Origin: Oceanisphaera avium
Lineage (GTDB): Bacteria > Pseudomonadota > Gammaproteobacteria > Enterobacterales > Aeromonadaceae
Assembly: GCF_002157875.1 (NCBI RefSeq)
Contig: NZ_CP021376.1
Span: forward strand, 2,054,501 to 2,118,500
Reading direction: 5' to 3'
DNA: 64,000 nucleotides
This document shows positions 8,627 through 17,777 of the stretch, in pieces. Positions within the stretch are counted from its first letter, which is position 1, and the number at the start of each line of letters is the position of its first letter. The translations under genes were made by a program, and so were the position numbers. Below the pieces are notes generated by a model, which saw only the letters and a program-made list of their open reading frames with translations, searched no databases and had not been told where the DNA came from.

Positions 8627-9829
8627 CTACACTACTTGGCCGGCACACCAGCCGCTACTCCACGCCCACTGAAAGTTATAGCCCCCTAGCCAACCTGTTA
8701 CATCCATCACTTCGCCAATAAAATAAAGGTTAGGTACTCTTTTCGCCATCATGGTTTTAGAGGAGAGCTCATCAGTGTTCACCCCACCCAACGTCACTTC
8801 AGCGGTGCGATAACCCTCAGTACCACCAGGCTTAATAGCCCAGGCGCTAATAATAGCTTCAATGGCGGCAATTTCTTTAGGCACATATTGCTTTAGTGGC
8901 TTATTAGCAATATTAGCTTGCTGCCATTCGGTTCTTAAAAATAAGGCTTCGACTAAGCGTTTAGGTAATTGATGAGTTAACCAAGTTTTGAGTTCTTGGT
9001 TAGGGTGTTCATTAATGCCTTGCGCTAACGCGCCAGCGGGCAATAATTCAAAATGAATAGCCTCTCCCGCTTGCCAGTAAGAGGATATTTGTAATACCGC
9101 AGGCCCTGATAAGCCTCGATGGGTAAATAGCAGGTTTTCGCTAAAACGGGTGCCATCGACACTGCTCGCCACCACAGGTAACGACACCCCGGCTAAGGGC
9201 TCAAGTGTGGCCTTATCTTCTGGCTGTAAGGTAAAAGGAACCAATCCCGCACGAGTAGGTAATACTTCTAAGCCAAATTGCTCAGCCAGCTGATAGCCAA
9301 AAGGGGTCGCGCCTAGTTTAGGCATAGATAAGCCACCGGTAGCCACGACCAGTGCTTGGCAGTGGTAAGTTTCACCTGAACTATTTACGCTAAAGCCATC
9401 ATTAATCTCATCATCAGCAAGGCACTCCACTTTAGTAATGGCCACGCGCGACTTAATAGTTACCCCCGCAGCCTTGCTCTCTTTTAACAACATATCAATG
9501 ATATCTTGTGCCGTGTTATCGCAAAACAGCTGACCTAGCGTTTTTTCATGATAAGGAATGCCGTGCTTTTCAACTAAGCCAATAAAATCCCATTGGCTGT
9601 AACGGGCCAGCGCCGATTTAACAAAGTGCGGGTTTTGACAAAGATAGGCAGTGGGCTCGATATAATAGTTAGTAAAGTTACAGCGTCCACCGCCCGACAT
9701 TAAAATTTTGCCGCCTAAGCGCTTAGCATGATCCAACACTAAGACTCGGCGCCCGCGTTTCGCCGCCTCTATGGCACACATTAAACCGGCAGCGCCTGCC
9801 CCTAAAACGATAACATCCCAGCTTTTCAT
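8627..9829 (-). CDS. HI0933/YhiN-family FAD-binding oxidoreductase
   Basis: This is a 400-residue flavoprotein of the HI0933-like (YhiN, BaiN) family. The N-terminal dinucleotide-binding motif is VIVLGAGAAGLMCAIEAA, followed by the family-specific GGKILMSGGGRCNFTN. A second nucleotide-contact block is VVATGGLSMPKLGATPFG, and the C-terminus has GEVMDVTGWLGGYNFQWAWS, which closes the FAD site. Family members are cytoplasmic and mostly uncharacterised, so the substrate is unknown. It is a single-gene unit with its own terminator at 8592-8620. Confidence 0.9.
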   Translation of the reverse strand: MKSWDVIVLGAGAAGLMCAIEAAKRGRRVLVLDHAKRLGGKILMSGGGRCNFTNYYIEPTAYLCQNPHFVKSALARYSQWDFIGLVEKHGIPYHEKTLGQLFCDNTAQDIIDMLLKESKAAGVTIKSRVAITKVECLADDEINDGFSVNSSGETYHCQALVVATGGLSMPKLGATPFGYQLAEQFGLEVLPTRAGLVPFTLQPEDKATLEPLAGVSLPVVASSVDGTRFSENLLFTHRGLSGPAVLQISSYWQAGEAIHFELLPAGALAQGINEHPNQELKTWLTHQLPKRLVEALFLRTEWQQANIANKPLKQYVPKEIAAIEAIISAWAIKPGGTEGYRTAEVTLGGVNTDELSSKTMMAKRVPNLYFIGEVMDVTGWLGGYNFQWAWSSGWCAGQVV

Positions 9830-10050
9830 GACTTTTCCACGGCAGCAATTAGCAAAAGCGCTATTCTACCGATACCTTAAGGTGGCGGCTATATGGGGGC
9901 GCAATCAATAAATAACAGGCAAAAAATCCACCGCTGGCCGCTTTTATTTTCCTCTTCTGCTGGGCGTTTATGGCACACTCTTCTTAGAGATTAGGTAATT
10001 TAGCGCACACCTAATACAAGCGCTATGAGCACAAGGCGATAAACCGCATT

Positions 10051-11259
10051 ATGAGTATCTTTAGTCACCAGTTTCACCACCTTAGCCAGCTACTTGAGCG
10101 CGCACGTCACGACTGGCAGCACACCCCCTTTAGCTGTACTCACTTGCCTTGGGCTGATTTGGCGCCCCCCTTATTAGCCATGAATGAAGAAGAGCTAGAT
10201 GAGCTTGATGAAAACGACCATCGTGCCCTAGCATGGTTAGGCCAATGGCGCCCTGCGCTCTTAACCCCTTACTTTCAGCCATTGCCAGAGCTAAATCGCG
10301 CCAGCGATTACCACACGCCCCATTGGAGTAGTGGCATAGGGGGGCGAAAATGGGCGCAGATTAAAGACTTTGCCGCCAATATCACCGCCTTTGGCTCTCA
10401 ACTTGCCAAAAACCCTACTTTGCCCATTTTGGAGTGGTGCGCGGGTAAAGGGCACTTAGGTCGCTTACTTGCTCAACAAGGTGCCAACATCACCAGCTTA
10501 GAATGGTCAGCCGAGCTGTGCGCCCAAGGGCAAGCATTAGCCGAGCAATTACAGCTAAATCATACCTTTATTTGTACCGACGCCCTTAGTGAGAGCGCCG
10601 CCACTCTTTTTAAAGCTCAACAATGTGGCGTGGCTTTACATGCTTGTGGTGAGCTGCATTTGCGTTTTCTTCAGCATGCTGCTCAGGCCGGCACCCAGGA
10701 ATTAGCACTTTCACCTTGTTGCTACCATCTTATTAGTGGCGAGTGTTATCAGCCGCTATCTAAGTTAGGTCAAGCGCATGATCTAAAGCTGGATCGCCAA
10801 AGCTTGCGCCTCCCCTTACAACGCCAAATCACAGGGGGAGAGCGCGTGCGCAAACTGCGCCACCTCGAGTTAACTTGGCGCTTAGCCTTTGATGAACTGC
10901 AGCGCACCCTGACTAAAAATAACAGTTACTTGCCCTTGCCCAGCTTTCCTAAAGCGTTATTAAGCGGCTCTTTTAGCGAGTTTGTAGGCTGGGCGTGTAA
11001 TAAAAAAGGTTTAGTAGCGCCCTTAACGATCGACAGCTCCCACTGGCTCGCCTTAGCAGAGCAGCGGCGTTTGTTAGTAAAGCGTATTGAGTTAGTACGC
11101 CATCGCTACCGTTATGGCTTAGAGTTATGGCTATTGCTGGATAAGGCGTTATTTTTAGAAGAGCAAGGCTATCAGGTACAGCTAGGTACCTTTACTAACT
11201 TAGCTAATACGCCGCGGCGTTATTTAATTCAAGCTAAGCGGCCTCTTCCTGTTACCTAA
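10051..11259 (+). CDS. SAM-dependent methyltransferase (METTL25/GSTCD-like)
   Basis: This 402-residue protein has a Rossmann methyltransferase core in the middle: motif I is ILEWCAGKGHLGRLLA, motif II acidic LEWSAEL, then CTDAL. The later blocks GVALHACGELHLRFL and LALSPCCYHLISG are characteristic of the Methyltransf_32 group. The N-terminal ~110 residues and the C-terminal ~130 residues are extra helical regions. The true substrate (protein, RNA or small molecule) is unknown. No strong ribosome binding site sits directly before the ATG; AAGGCG lies about 13 bases upstream. Confidence 0.75.
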   Translation: MSIFSHQFHHLSQLLERARHDWQHTPFSCTHLPWADLAPPLLAMNEEELDELDENDHRALAWLGQWRPALLTPYFQPLPELNRASDYHTPHWSSGIGGRKWAQIKDFAANITAFGSQLAKNPTLPILEWCAGKGHLGRLLAQQGANITSLEWSAELCAQGQALAEQLQLNHTFICTDALSESAATLFKAQQCGVALHACGELHLRFLQHAAQAGTQELALSPCCYHLISGECYQPLSKLGQAHDLKLDRQSLRLPLQRQITGGERVRKLRHLELTWRLAFDELQRTLTKNNSYLPLPSFPKALLSGSFSEFVGWACNKKGLVAPLTIDSSHWLALAEQRRLLVKRIELVRHRYRYGLELWLLLDKALFLEEQGYQVQLGTFTNLANTPRRYLIQAKRPLPVT

Positions 11260-11286
11260 ACTTATCTCACACGCCTAGGAGCTACT

Positions 11287-12069
11287 GTGAAACCAGCTGT
11301 ACGAATACTGCCACCCAGCGCCTTTGAAATCGTGATGATGGTGTTGTCTATTATCTCGGTCATTATTATTGTGCTGCATCAATTTGGCCCCTTTAATGCG
11401 ACCGAAAAAGAGCTATTGCTTAAGCTGGATACGGGAATTTGTTTGGTATTGCTTAGCCATTTTTTTTATGGCTTATTTCGTGCTCATAATAAGGGGCAAT
11501 TTTTGCGAGTACACTGGATAGACTTTATTGCTTCTATTCCAGCAATAGATATTTTTCGCTATGGCCGAATTTTTCAAGTACTGCGGGTATTGCGGATGTT
11601 GCGCGTCGCCAATCAGGTGATCCGCCATCTATTAAAAAACACCGGCAGTACTATGTTGGCCTCTATGTTATTAGTGCTACTGGTAGTGTTAGGCGGCAGT
11701 GCCATCGCGATTTTAATGACAGAGGCGGGTAATCCTGGCTCTAATATTGAAACGGCAGAAGATGCCATTTGGTGGGCGCTGGTAACTATTTCCACCGTAG
11801 GCTATGGTGATTACTACCCTATTACTACGGCGGGACGTGTTATTTCTGCCATCGTTATCTTAACGGGCGTGTCTATTTTTGCGGGTATTTCAGGCTTAGT
11901 GGCATCCAGCTTATTAACACCTAAAAATGAAGATGCCGAGCGCCAGCAACAAGCTAACGATAACCAACAACATCTTGAGTTAAAAAACCACTTAACTAGC
12001 CTACAACAAGAAGTGGCTGAGCTAAGAGACGAGATAAACGTATTAACAACCTTACTTAAACAACAATAA
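11287..12069 (+). CDS. Voltage-gated-type potassium channel
   Basis: This is a 260-residue six-transmembrane ion channel. It begins at GTG 11287 with AGGAG at 11277-11281. Segment S4 is clear, with arginines at every third position (RYGRIFQVLRVLRMLRV). The pore helix and selectivity filter are ALVTISTVGYGDYYP, the K+ signature TVGYGD. A predicted coiled coil ends the protein (LQQEVAELRDEINVLTTLL), probably a tetramerisation domain. It sits in the inner membrane and conducts K+. Confidence 0.9.
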   Translation: MKPAVRILPPSAFEIVMMVLSIISVIIIVLHQFGPFNATEKELLLKLDTGICLVLLSHFFYGLFRAHNKGQFLRVHWIDFIASIPAIDIFRYGRIFQVLRVLRMLRVANQVIRHLLKNTGSTMLASMLLVLLVVLGGSAIAILMTEAGNPGSNIETAEDAIWWALVTISTVGYGDYYPITTAGRVISAIVILTGVSIFAGISGLVASSLLTPKNEDAERQQQANDNQQHLELKNHLTSLQQEVAELRDEINVLTTLLKQQ

Positions 12070-12241
12070 CTCAGCGCTACTAGTCAAAATACACGGATCC
12101 GCAACTCTACGACCTTTAGACTAGGGGCGGCGCTTGTATCGCTACCAAGTGTTGGCCTATGCTGGCAAAGGTGTGAAATTCTAAGTAACTCACGTTTTAT
12201 CTACTAACGGATTGATAGAGTTATGAAAAAGGAGAAGTGCC

Positions 12242-12688
12242 ATGACAGAACCCTATAAATACCAACATATCTTGGCGGCGGTTGATATGACCGAAAATAA
12301 CCGCAAAGTCATTACTAAAGCTGTGGATAGAGCACGCGCTAACAATGCCAAATTGTCAGTGATCCACGTGGATGTGGACTTAAAAGACCTATATACCGAG
12401 ATGATCGATATCGACATCGATAATATTCAAGACCAAGTGGTCGCCGATGCAAAACAACGCCTTGAAAACTACATCGGCGTCATCGACTATCCTATCGAGA
12501 AAAAGCTAGTCATTTGTGGCGATTTGGCACTTAAAGTGAACGAAGCCGTCGATATTCACGGCATCGACTTGTTAGTTTGTGGCCATGAGCAAAGTTTTTG
12601 GAGTCTCCTCACTTCTTCAGCTCGCCAGCTAATGAACACAGTCCCCTGTGATCTATTAGTAGTGCCCTTACCTAAAAATAAAAAATAA
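12242..12688 (+). CDS. uspA: Universal stress protein UspA
   Basis: This is a 148-residue single-domain Usp protein. The start ATG 12242 is preceded by AAAGGAG at 12229-12235. The N-terminus (YQHILAAVDMTENNRKVI) and the C-terminal block CGHEQSFWSLLTSSARQLMN match the UspA branch closely. This branch lacks the G-2x-G-9x-G(S/T) ATP-binding loop of the MJ0577 type, so it is expected not to bind ATP. It is a cytoplasmic dimer induced in stasis and stress. It is convergent with the LysR gene, only 7 bases away. Confidence 0.92.
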   Translation: MTEPYKYQHILAAVDMTENNRKVITKAVDRARANNAKLSVIHVDVDLKDLYTEMIDIDIDNIQDQVVADAKQRLENYIGVIDYPIEKKLVICGDLALKVNEAVDIHGIDLLVCGHEQSFWSLLTSSARQLMNTVPCDLLVVPLPKNKK

Positions 12689-12695
12689 AAAGTAA

Positions 12696-13619
12696 TTAAG
12701 GCGATGAACGCAGTTGATCGCCTATCTCATCAAGCAACTGGCGAAACCAAATCAGCGCCGGATCAAATTCAGTTAAGGGGTGTTGCGCTATGACATAAGT
12801 ACTGCGCAGTGGCTCACTTAATACGTGTTGTTGCAAAGGATAGTAATGACAAAAATCCCGCGCAATCAGCTCAGGCACCATGGCCAAGTAACGTCCGGTT
12901 GCCAACAGTTTAGGTAGCGCCTCAAAGCTGGGTACCCACACCGCAATGGGGCGCTCTAATCCTTTCTTCTTTAGCCAGTTTTCTACCAAGGTTTGGTTAT
13001 GTCCCCAGGTAGAGGTAGAAACATGGCTCCAGCTCACTAACTGCTCGGCACTTAATTGGGCAGGCAAATCGCTTTCTTTGGCCGATAAACACACCATGGC
13101 ATTATCAAACCAAGGGCTAATCTTTAACCGTGGTGAGAGGTGATCGCCACTGGCAAACGCCACCACCAAATCCATACCGCCGCGAGAAAGATTATCTTCA
13201 TAATCAGAGTGCACTAACTCGGTGACCGCCAGTCGACAGGCAGGCGCACGCTGATGTAATAAGTCCACTAATAGCGGTACGGCGCCATGCTCAATGGATG
13301 AAGGGACGGCAATACGAAAGGTGCGCGCCGATACTTTAGGGTCAAAACTTGCTGATTGGCGGATCCCTTGTTCAATGAGCATTAATGATTGGCGTACGGG
13401 CGCCGCCAACGCCAACGCTCTTTGGGTGGGGCGCATCTCTTTACGAGTCATCACAAATAAGGGATCGTCCAGCGCTTGGCGCAAGCGCGCCAAAGCATGG
13501 CTTACCGTAGATTGAGACAAATTAAGCTGCTCGGCGGCGCGGGTAACATTGCGACTATTCATTAGCACATCAAACACGCGCAACAAATTTAAGTCGAGGC
13601 GTTGATATAAATTATCCAT
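12696..13619 (-). CDS. LysR-family transcriptional regulator
   Basis: This is a 307-residue regulator. The N-terminal winged helix-turn-helix is clear (NVTRAAEQLNLSQSTVSHAL, then LRQALDDPLFV). The rest is a LysR effector-binding domain, roughly residues 90-300. Its target is unknown; upstream, transcribed divergently, lie the structured intergenic region and the DMT-type exporter gene at 14148, the most likely candidate by the usual LysR arrangement. The minus-strand start is ATG at 13619. Confidence 0.88.
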   Translation of the reverse strand: MDNLYQRLDLNLLRVFDVLMNSRNVTRAAEQLNLSQSTVSHALARLRQALDDPLFVMTRKEMRPTQRALALAAPVRQSLMLIEQGIRQSASFDPKVSARTFRIAVPSSIEHGAVPLLVDLLHQRAPACRLAVTELVHSDYEDNLSRGGMDLVVAFASGDHLSPRLKISPWFDNAMVCLSAKESDLPAQLSAEQLVSWSHVSTSTWGHNQTLVENWLKKKGLERPIAVWVPSFEALPKLLATGRYLAMVPELIARDFCHYYPLQQHVLSEPLRSTYVIAQHPLTEFDPALIWFRQLLDEIGDQLRSSP

Positions 13620-13699
13620 CGATATAGACCATAGCTTTATGCTTATAATTCATTTTTTACATGGCTTATATCACCATAGAATGCCCCCGTTAAACAAGT

Positions 13700-13987
13700 T
13701 AATCGTCGGCGTGATGAAGTAATTTATCTGGCATTGAACTAACTGCTTCTGGGCATGGTGGCATCATGGGGGGTACTGCCTGTCTATTGCGCTTAACGAA
13801 TTATTCGAGGTAATTCGATAACTGCAATAACAACAGAGTACTTAGCGAGTGCCTAAGTAATCATGCTGACAACCTTTAAGGACTTAGGTCCCTATTTCTG
13901 CGTGTGGTATTAACCACCTTGTTTGGGATGTCGTTTTTTTGACACACCTTAGTGATTCCCGGCCGATGCTTTGCATCGGCTTTTTTT
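13700..13987 (+). ncRNA. Candidate structured RNA or leader with terminator
   Basis: No credible ORF occupies the 528 bases between the LysR gene and the DMT gene. The stretch holds a series of short perfect hairpins on the plus strand: CGAATTA with TAATTCG (about 13797-13817), TACTTAG with CTAAGTA (about 13839-13859), GGAC with GTCC, and GTGGT with ACCAC (about 13906-13919). It ends in a strong intrinsic terminator at 13962-13987. That layout suits a small RNA or a riboswitch/attenuator in front of the exporter gene. I cannot match it to a known class, and the 5' end is a guess. Confidence 0.4.
13962..13987 (+). terminator. Strong intrinsic terminator inside the intergenic region
   Basis: GCCGATGC at 13962-13969 pairs with GCATCGGC at 13973-13980 around a three-T loop, followed by seven T at 13981-13987. 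It terminates a plus-strand transcript that contains no gene upstream, which is why an RNA is suspected. Confidence 0.85.
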
Positions 13988-14005
13988 ATGCCTTTTTTGA
14001 CTAGG

Positions 14006-14075
14006 GCTTTACGCTGACCGTTAACCACAAATACCGCCTCCTATGAGCAGAGGGTCTGAACCTAGGGCGTAAAGC
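14006..14075 (+). repeat. Inverted repeat upstream of the DMT exporter gene
   Basis: GCTTTACGC at 14006-14014 is the reverse complement of GCGTAAAGC at 14067-14075, 52 bases apart. It could be a regulatory hairpin in the 5' leader of the 14148 gene or two half-sites for a regulator. The function is unproven. Confidence 0.4.
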
Positions 14076-14147
14076 GCACAGCTTACAGCTGCTGCTCGTC
14101 TTTTTTGCTATTATTGCGCCTATCTTTCGCCACTTCAGTCTGTTTTC

Positions 14148-15011
14148 ATGCCTTATCTTGTTGTCGTTACCTTACTTTGGGCTTTTTCTTTTAGCTTTAT
14201 TGGCGTTTATTTAGCGGGCAACGTTGATAGCTACTTTTCTGTACTAAGCCGAGTGGGATTAGCCAGCTTGCTGTTTTTACCTTGGCTGTCGTGGCGCCAG
14301 CCTCCTCGCCTTGCTCTAGGGATAATGGCGTGCGGGGCACTGCAACTTGGCGTCATGTATTTGTTTTATTATCAGTCTTTTTTATTACTCAGTGTGCCCG
14401 AAGTGCTGATTTTTACGGTGCTCACCCCTATTTATGTCACGCTGATTTATGACCTCTTACATCGGCGCTTTAACCCAGGTTACTTACTTACCGCTCTTTT
14501 AGCGGTATTAGGCGCCTTAGTGATCCGTTTTAATGGTCTTAATAGTGACTATTGGCTGGGATTTATGGTGGTACAAGGCGCAAACTTATCTTTTGCACTT
14601 GGCCAAGTCGGCTATAAAGTCTTGCTTGAGCGCTACCAACCTAGTGCAGCGCAACATAAATTATTTGGCTATTTCTATTTAGGTGCGCTGGCGGTAGCAC
14701 TGCCCGCATGGTGGCTGTTAGGCAGTGCTCTTTATCCAAGTACTCAGCTGCAATGGGGCATTTTATTATGGCTAGGCTTAGGCGCCTCAGGCTTAGGTTA
14801 TTTTTTATGGAATAAAGGCGCCACCCTAGTTAACGCCGGCGCTCTCGCCATTATGAACAATGCCCTCGTCCCCGCCGGCTTGCTCGTCAATTTACTGCTT
14901 TGGAACCGTGAAGCAGACTTAGTGCGCCTAAGTTTAGGCGGTGCTTTGCTGCTCGCTTCATTAGCACTCAATCAAGTCTGGCTAAAACCTAAGACTCAGC
15001 TCACGAACTAA
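14148..15011 (+). CDS. DMT-family (EamA) exporter
   Basis: This is a 287-residue inner-membrane protein of the drug/metabolite transporter superfamily with ten hydrophobic segments in two EamA halves. The N-terminal half opens LVVVTLLWAFSFSFIGVYLA and the second half contains GLGASGLGYFLWNKGATLVN, a region typical of EamA proteins, then NNALVPAGLLVNL. Members export amino acids or other metabolites; the substrate here is unknown. No strong ribosome binding site precedes ATG 14148. It stands divergent from a LysR gene and behind the structured leader at 13700-13987. Confidence 0.85.
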   Translation: MPYLVVVTLLWAFSFSFIGVYLAGNVDSYFSVLSRVGLASLLFLPWLSWRQPPRLALGIMACGALQLGVMYLFYYQSFLLLSVPEVLIFTVLTPIYVTLIYDLLHRRFNPGYLLTALLAVLGALVIRFNGLNSDYWLGFMVVQGANLSFALGQVGYKVLLERYQPSAAQHKLFGYFYLGALAVALPAWWLLGSALYPSTQLQWGILLWLGLGASGLGYFLWNKGATLVNAGALAIMNNALVPAGLLVNLLLWNREADLVRLSLGGALLLASLALNQVWLKPKTQLTN

Positions 15012-15112
15012 GCTTTTAAATACCTTAAAAGCGCAAAATTGCGCACTGCAACATGGCATTAACGCTCACAACCCTTACACTTACTACACGCCATTATGCG
15101 AGGAGGTAAGCC

Positions 15113-16087
15113 ATGTTTAATGCTTTGTTATTAGAAGAGTCAGGTAAAGACACCTTAGCTCGCGTGCAGCGTTTAGACGTAAACCAGCTCACTGAAGGTG
15201 ATGTATTAGTACGCGTGGATTATTCCAGCCTTAACTACAAAGATGCACTGGCCATCACCGGTAAGGGCAAAATAGTACGCCATTGGCCCATGGTGCCCGG
15301 CGTCGATTTTGCCGGTACCGTGCTCGCTTCAGACCATGCTGATCATAAAATTGGTGATGAAGTCTTGCTTACCGGCTGGGGGGTAGGCGAAAAAACTTGG
15401 GGCGGCATGGCAGAAAAAGTGCGGGTAAATGGCGATTGGTTACAGTCTCTACCCGGTAATATGTCCCCCAAACGCGCCATGGCTATTGGTACTGCAGGTC
15501 TTACGGCTATGTTATCAGTAATGGCGCTAGAGCACGCCGGCATCACCCCCAACCAAGGCCCTATTTTAGTGACCGGTGCTACGGGTGGCGTGGGCTCTAC
15601 GGCACTGCAGCTATTAGCCAAAGCCGGCTTTGAAGTGCATGCCGCCACGGGTCGCTCAGCTCACAAAGAATGGCTAACTCGCCTTGGCGCCAGCCAAGTG
15701 ATTGATCGCAACGAGTTCTTACAAGAACCCGCCCCGCTCGCTAGCCAAGTGTGGGCCGGCGCTATTGATGCAGTAGGAGGGCGAACGTTAGCTAATATTT
15801 TAAGCCAAACCAAGATGCGCGGCGCAATCGCCGCCTGCGGACTAGCAGGAGGAGTGGCATTAAATACCACCGTCATGCCTTTTATTTTACGTGGTGTACA
15901 ACTGCTTGGCATCGACTCTGTCTATGCCCCTATCGCTACTCGGGAAATCGCTTGGCAACGGCTTGAAGAGACTTTACCAGTGGATTTTGAAGAGCAATGT
16001 GAGGTTTACACCCTAGAGCAAAGCATTCAAGCGGCACACGACTTATTAGCCGGTAAGCTAAAAGGCCGTGCACTGATACAGCCTTAA
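15113..16087 (+). CDS. acuI: Acrylyl-CoA reductase AcuI/YhdH
   Basis: This is a 324-residue zinc-free medium-chain dehydrogenase/reductase. A strong AGGAGGT at 15100-15106 precedes ATG 15113. The N-terminal block YSSLNYKDALAITGKGKIVR and the Rossmann motif VTGATGGVGSTALQLLAK are characteristic of the YhdH/AcuI subfamily, which reduces acryloyl-CoA to propionyl-CoA with NADPH. In marine bacteria this step detoxifies acryloyl-CoA from DMSP breakdown; in others it protects from stray acryloyl-CoA. No DMSP gene is visible nearby, so the second role is as likely. Confidence 0.9.
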   Translation: MFNALLLEESGKDTLARVQRLDVNQLTEGDVLVRVDYSSLNYKDALAITGKGKIVRHWPMVPGVDFAGTVLASDHADHKIGDEVLLTGWGVGEKTWGGMAEKVRVNGDWLQSLPGNMSPKRAMAIGTAGLTAMLSVMALEHAGITPNQGPILVTGATGGVGSTALQLLAKAGFEVHAATGRSAHKEWLTRLGASQVIDRNEFLQEPAPLASQVWAGAIDAVGGRTLANILSQTKMRGAIAACGLAGGVALNTTVMPFILRGVQLLGIDSVYAPIATREIAWQRLEETLPVDFEEQCEVYTLEQSIQAAHDLLAGKLKGRALIQP

Positions 16088-16164
16088 CTGACAAGCCCAA
16101 GCACTTAGCTAGAGACTCAATAGCTGCGCTAAATAAAAACGCGATAGCGAGCCACCTTAACCCT

Positions 16165-16372
16165 CGTCATACCGGGCTTGCCCGGTATCTCATTTCCCTA
16201 GTTAAGTCCTAACGACTAAACCGAGATCCTGACTTGCGTCAGGATGACGGCTAAACAATACACAACGCTTAGTTATTTGCCGTCATACCGAGCTTGCCCC
16301 GGTATCTCGTTTTTTTGGTTGAGTATTAAAGACTAAACCGAAATTCTGGCCTGCGTCAGGATGACGGCTAAA
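16165..16372. repeat. Two tandem copies of a dispersed palindromic repeat
   Basis: Two similar units of about 90 bases lie at 16165-16255 and 16281-16372. Each starts CGTCATACC, has a short hairpin (GGGCTTGCCCGG in the first), and ends TGCGTCAGGATGACGGCTAA; the outer arms CGTCAT and ATGACG pair. They fill most of the 375-base gap between acuI and the CobW gene. Sequences of this type are dispersed intergenic repeats in many gammaproteobacteria and may fold as long hairpins in RNA. No gene is visible here. Confidence 0.75.
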
Positions 16373-16462
16373 TAAGATAGCTTGGCGCTAGCTTTGAATT
16401 TGTATAACACATTTAGGCCAGCGGTTATAAGATAAGCCTATCATTTTACTGTGGAGCTCAGC

Positions 16463-17491
16463 ATGAGCACTCCTGTTATCACTCACTTGGTGATGGGCTT
16501 TTTAGGCAGCGGAAAAACCACCTTATTACGTCATTTACTTGCCAATAAGCCCGAGCATGAGCGTTGGGCCATTTTAGTCAACGAATTTGGTGAAGTAGGC
16601 ATAGACGGTGCTTTATTAACTGAACAAGGCGCCATGATCAAAGAAGTACCGGGCGGCTGTTTATGTTGTGTGTCTGGCTTGCCCTTTCAAATTGGTTTAA
16701 ATGCTCTACTGCATAAAGCTAAGCCGGATCGCTTGTTTATTGAGCCCAGTGGTTTAGGACATCCGAGCCAAATTTTAAAAACGCTAACTAATGAGCATTA
16801 TCAAGACGTACTGCAATTAGGCGCCACTTTTTGTGTAGTCGACCCTCGCCAGTGGGCAGACAAACGCTACCAAGCTCATGAGACTTACCAAGACCAGTTA
16901 GCTCTAGCCGATGTGTTAGTGCTGAATAAGTCTGATTTAAGCACGCCTGAACAAGTAACAAATTTAATCGCGGCTATTGAGCAAGGTTACTTAGCTAAAC
17001 CTTTAACATCTCAAGCTTTAGCATCCAAGTCGGCGCCCCAGCAATATGTCACCGTTAGCCAAGGGCAGCTAGATATTGGCTGGTTAAACACCGCCCATAA
17101 TAGCGAGCGTCACGCCGCTCACCCTCAAGCCCATGCCAGTAATGCCCCACGCCCCTTAGTTGCCCAGTCTGAACCTCGCTTAAGTCGTGCTCAGCCATGG
17201 CGCAGGTACAGTAATCTTGGCCAAGATCATTACTCGGTGGGTTGGCGCTTTCTCGATGAAGTCTGTTTTGATTTAAGTAAAGTCGATACTTTTTGCCGCT
17301 CACTTAAGGTTGCCAGACTTAAAGCGGTATTACCTACCACAGATGGCTGGTGGGCTTTTAATATGGTGGATGAGCAGTTAGCTGTGTATCGCATAGCGCC
17401 CCAAACAGAAGGACGTTTAGAGTTAATCGACCTCGAGCCCTTGCCCGCACAAGCGCTACAAAAACAGCTGTTAGCGAGCCGAGCCGAGTGA
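16463..17491 (+). CDS. CobW/P47K-family (G3E) GTPase, metal chaperone-like
   Basis: This 342-residue GTPase starts at ATG 16463 (GGAG at 16452-16455); an in-frame GTG at 16451 is part of that binding site. The P-loop is GFLGSGKTTLLRHLL. The metal-binding CxCC motif is in GGCLCCVSGLPFQ, followed by the Walker B/switch region LFIEPSGLGHP and the guanine-specificity motif VLNKSDL. The C-terminal ~110 residues form a CobW_C domain. Members deliver zinc or another metal to target enzymes, using GTP. A His-rich insert (residues ~215-230) may bind metal. Regulation by Zur cannot be judged here. Confidence 0.9.
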   Translation: MSTPVITHLVMGFLGSGKTTLLRHLLANKPEHERWAILVNEFGEVGIDGALLTEQGAMIKEVPGGCLCCVSGLPFQIGLNALLHKAKPDRLFIEPSGLGHPSQILKTLTNEHYQDVLQLGATFCVVDPRQWADKRYQAHETYQDQLALADVLVLNKSDLSTPEQVTNLIAAIEQGYLAKPLTSQALASKSAPQQYVTVSQGQLDIGWLNTAHNSERHAAHPQAHASNAPRPLVAQSEPRLSRAQPWRRYSNLGQDHYSVGWRFLDEVCFDLSKVDTFCRSLKVARLKAVLPTTDGWWAFNMVDEQLAVYRIAPQTEGRLELIDLEPLPAQALQKQLLASRAE

Positions 17492-17547
17492 TACTAAAAG
17501 CACCGAGCCCTCACAAAAATTAAGCCAAGCTAGGATCAACGAAAAAT

Positions 17548-17618
17548 AAGTGCTTGTTAATGAAAAAAGCTCCTCACCTTTAGGTTGAGTGTTTGGCGCT
17601 GACCATTAACAAGCACTT
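17548..17618. repeat. Perfect 15-bp inverted repeat with inner hairpin
   Basis: AAGTGCTTGTTAATG at 17548-17562 is exactly repeated in reverse complement at 17604-17618, with 41 bases between. The inner part can form a further imperfect hairpin (CTCACCT with AGGTTGAG). It lies between the convergent CobW and dps genes. It has no T-run typical of a terminator and may be a small mobile hairpin element. Confidence 0.55.
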
Positions 17619-17712
17619 TCAAATTTACTCACTACTTTTCTGTGTTATTGCGTGGCGAATAGTTTCAGCCTTTCATGCCTAGAATCAGCTCCTGAGCGGA
17701 AGTGAGTAAAAA

Positions 17713-17738
17713 AATGCCAAAGCATGAGCTTTGGCATT
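17713..17738 (-). terminator. dps terminator
   Basis: An 11-bp perfect stem (AATGCCAAAGC with GCTTTGGCATT, loop ATGA) is followed on the minus strand by a run of T. Confidence 0.85.
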
Positions 17739-17777
17739 ATTGACAATTAGCAGTGTGTAAACCGCTCTAGTAGGCGT

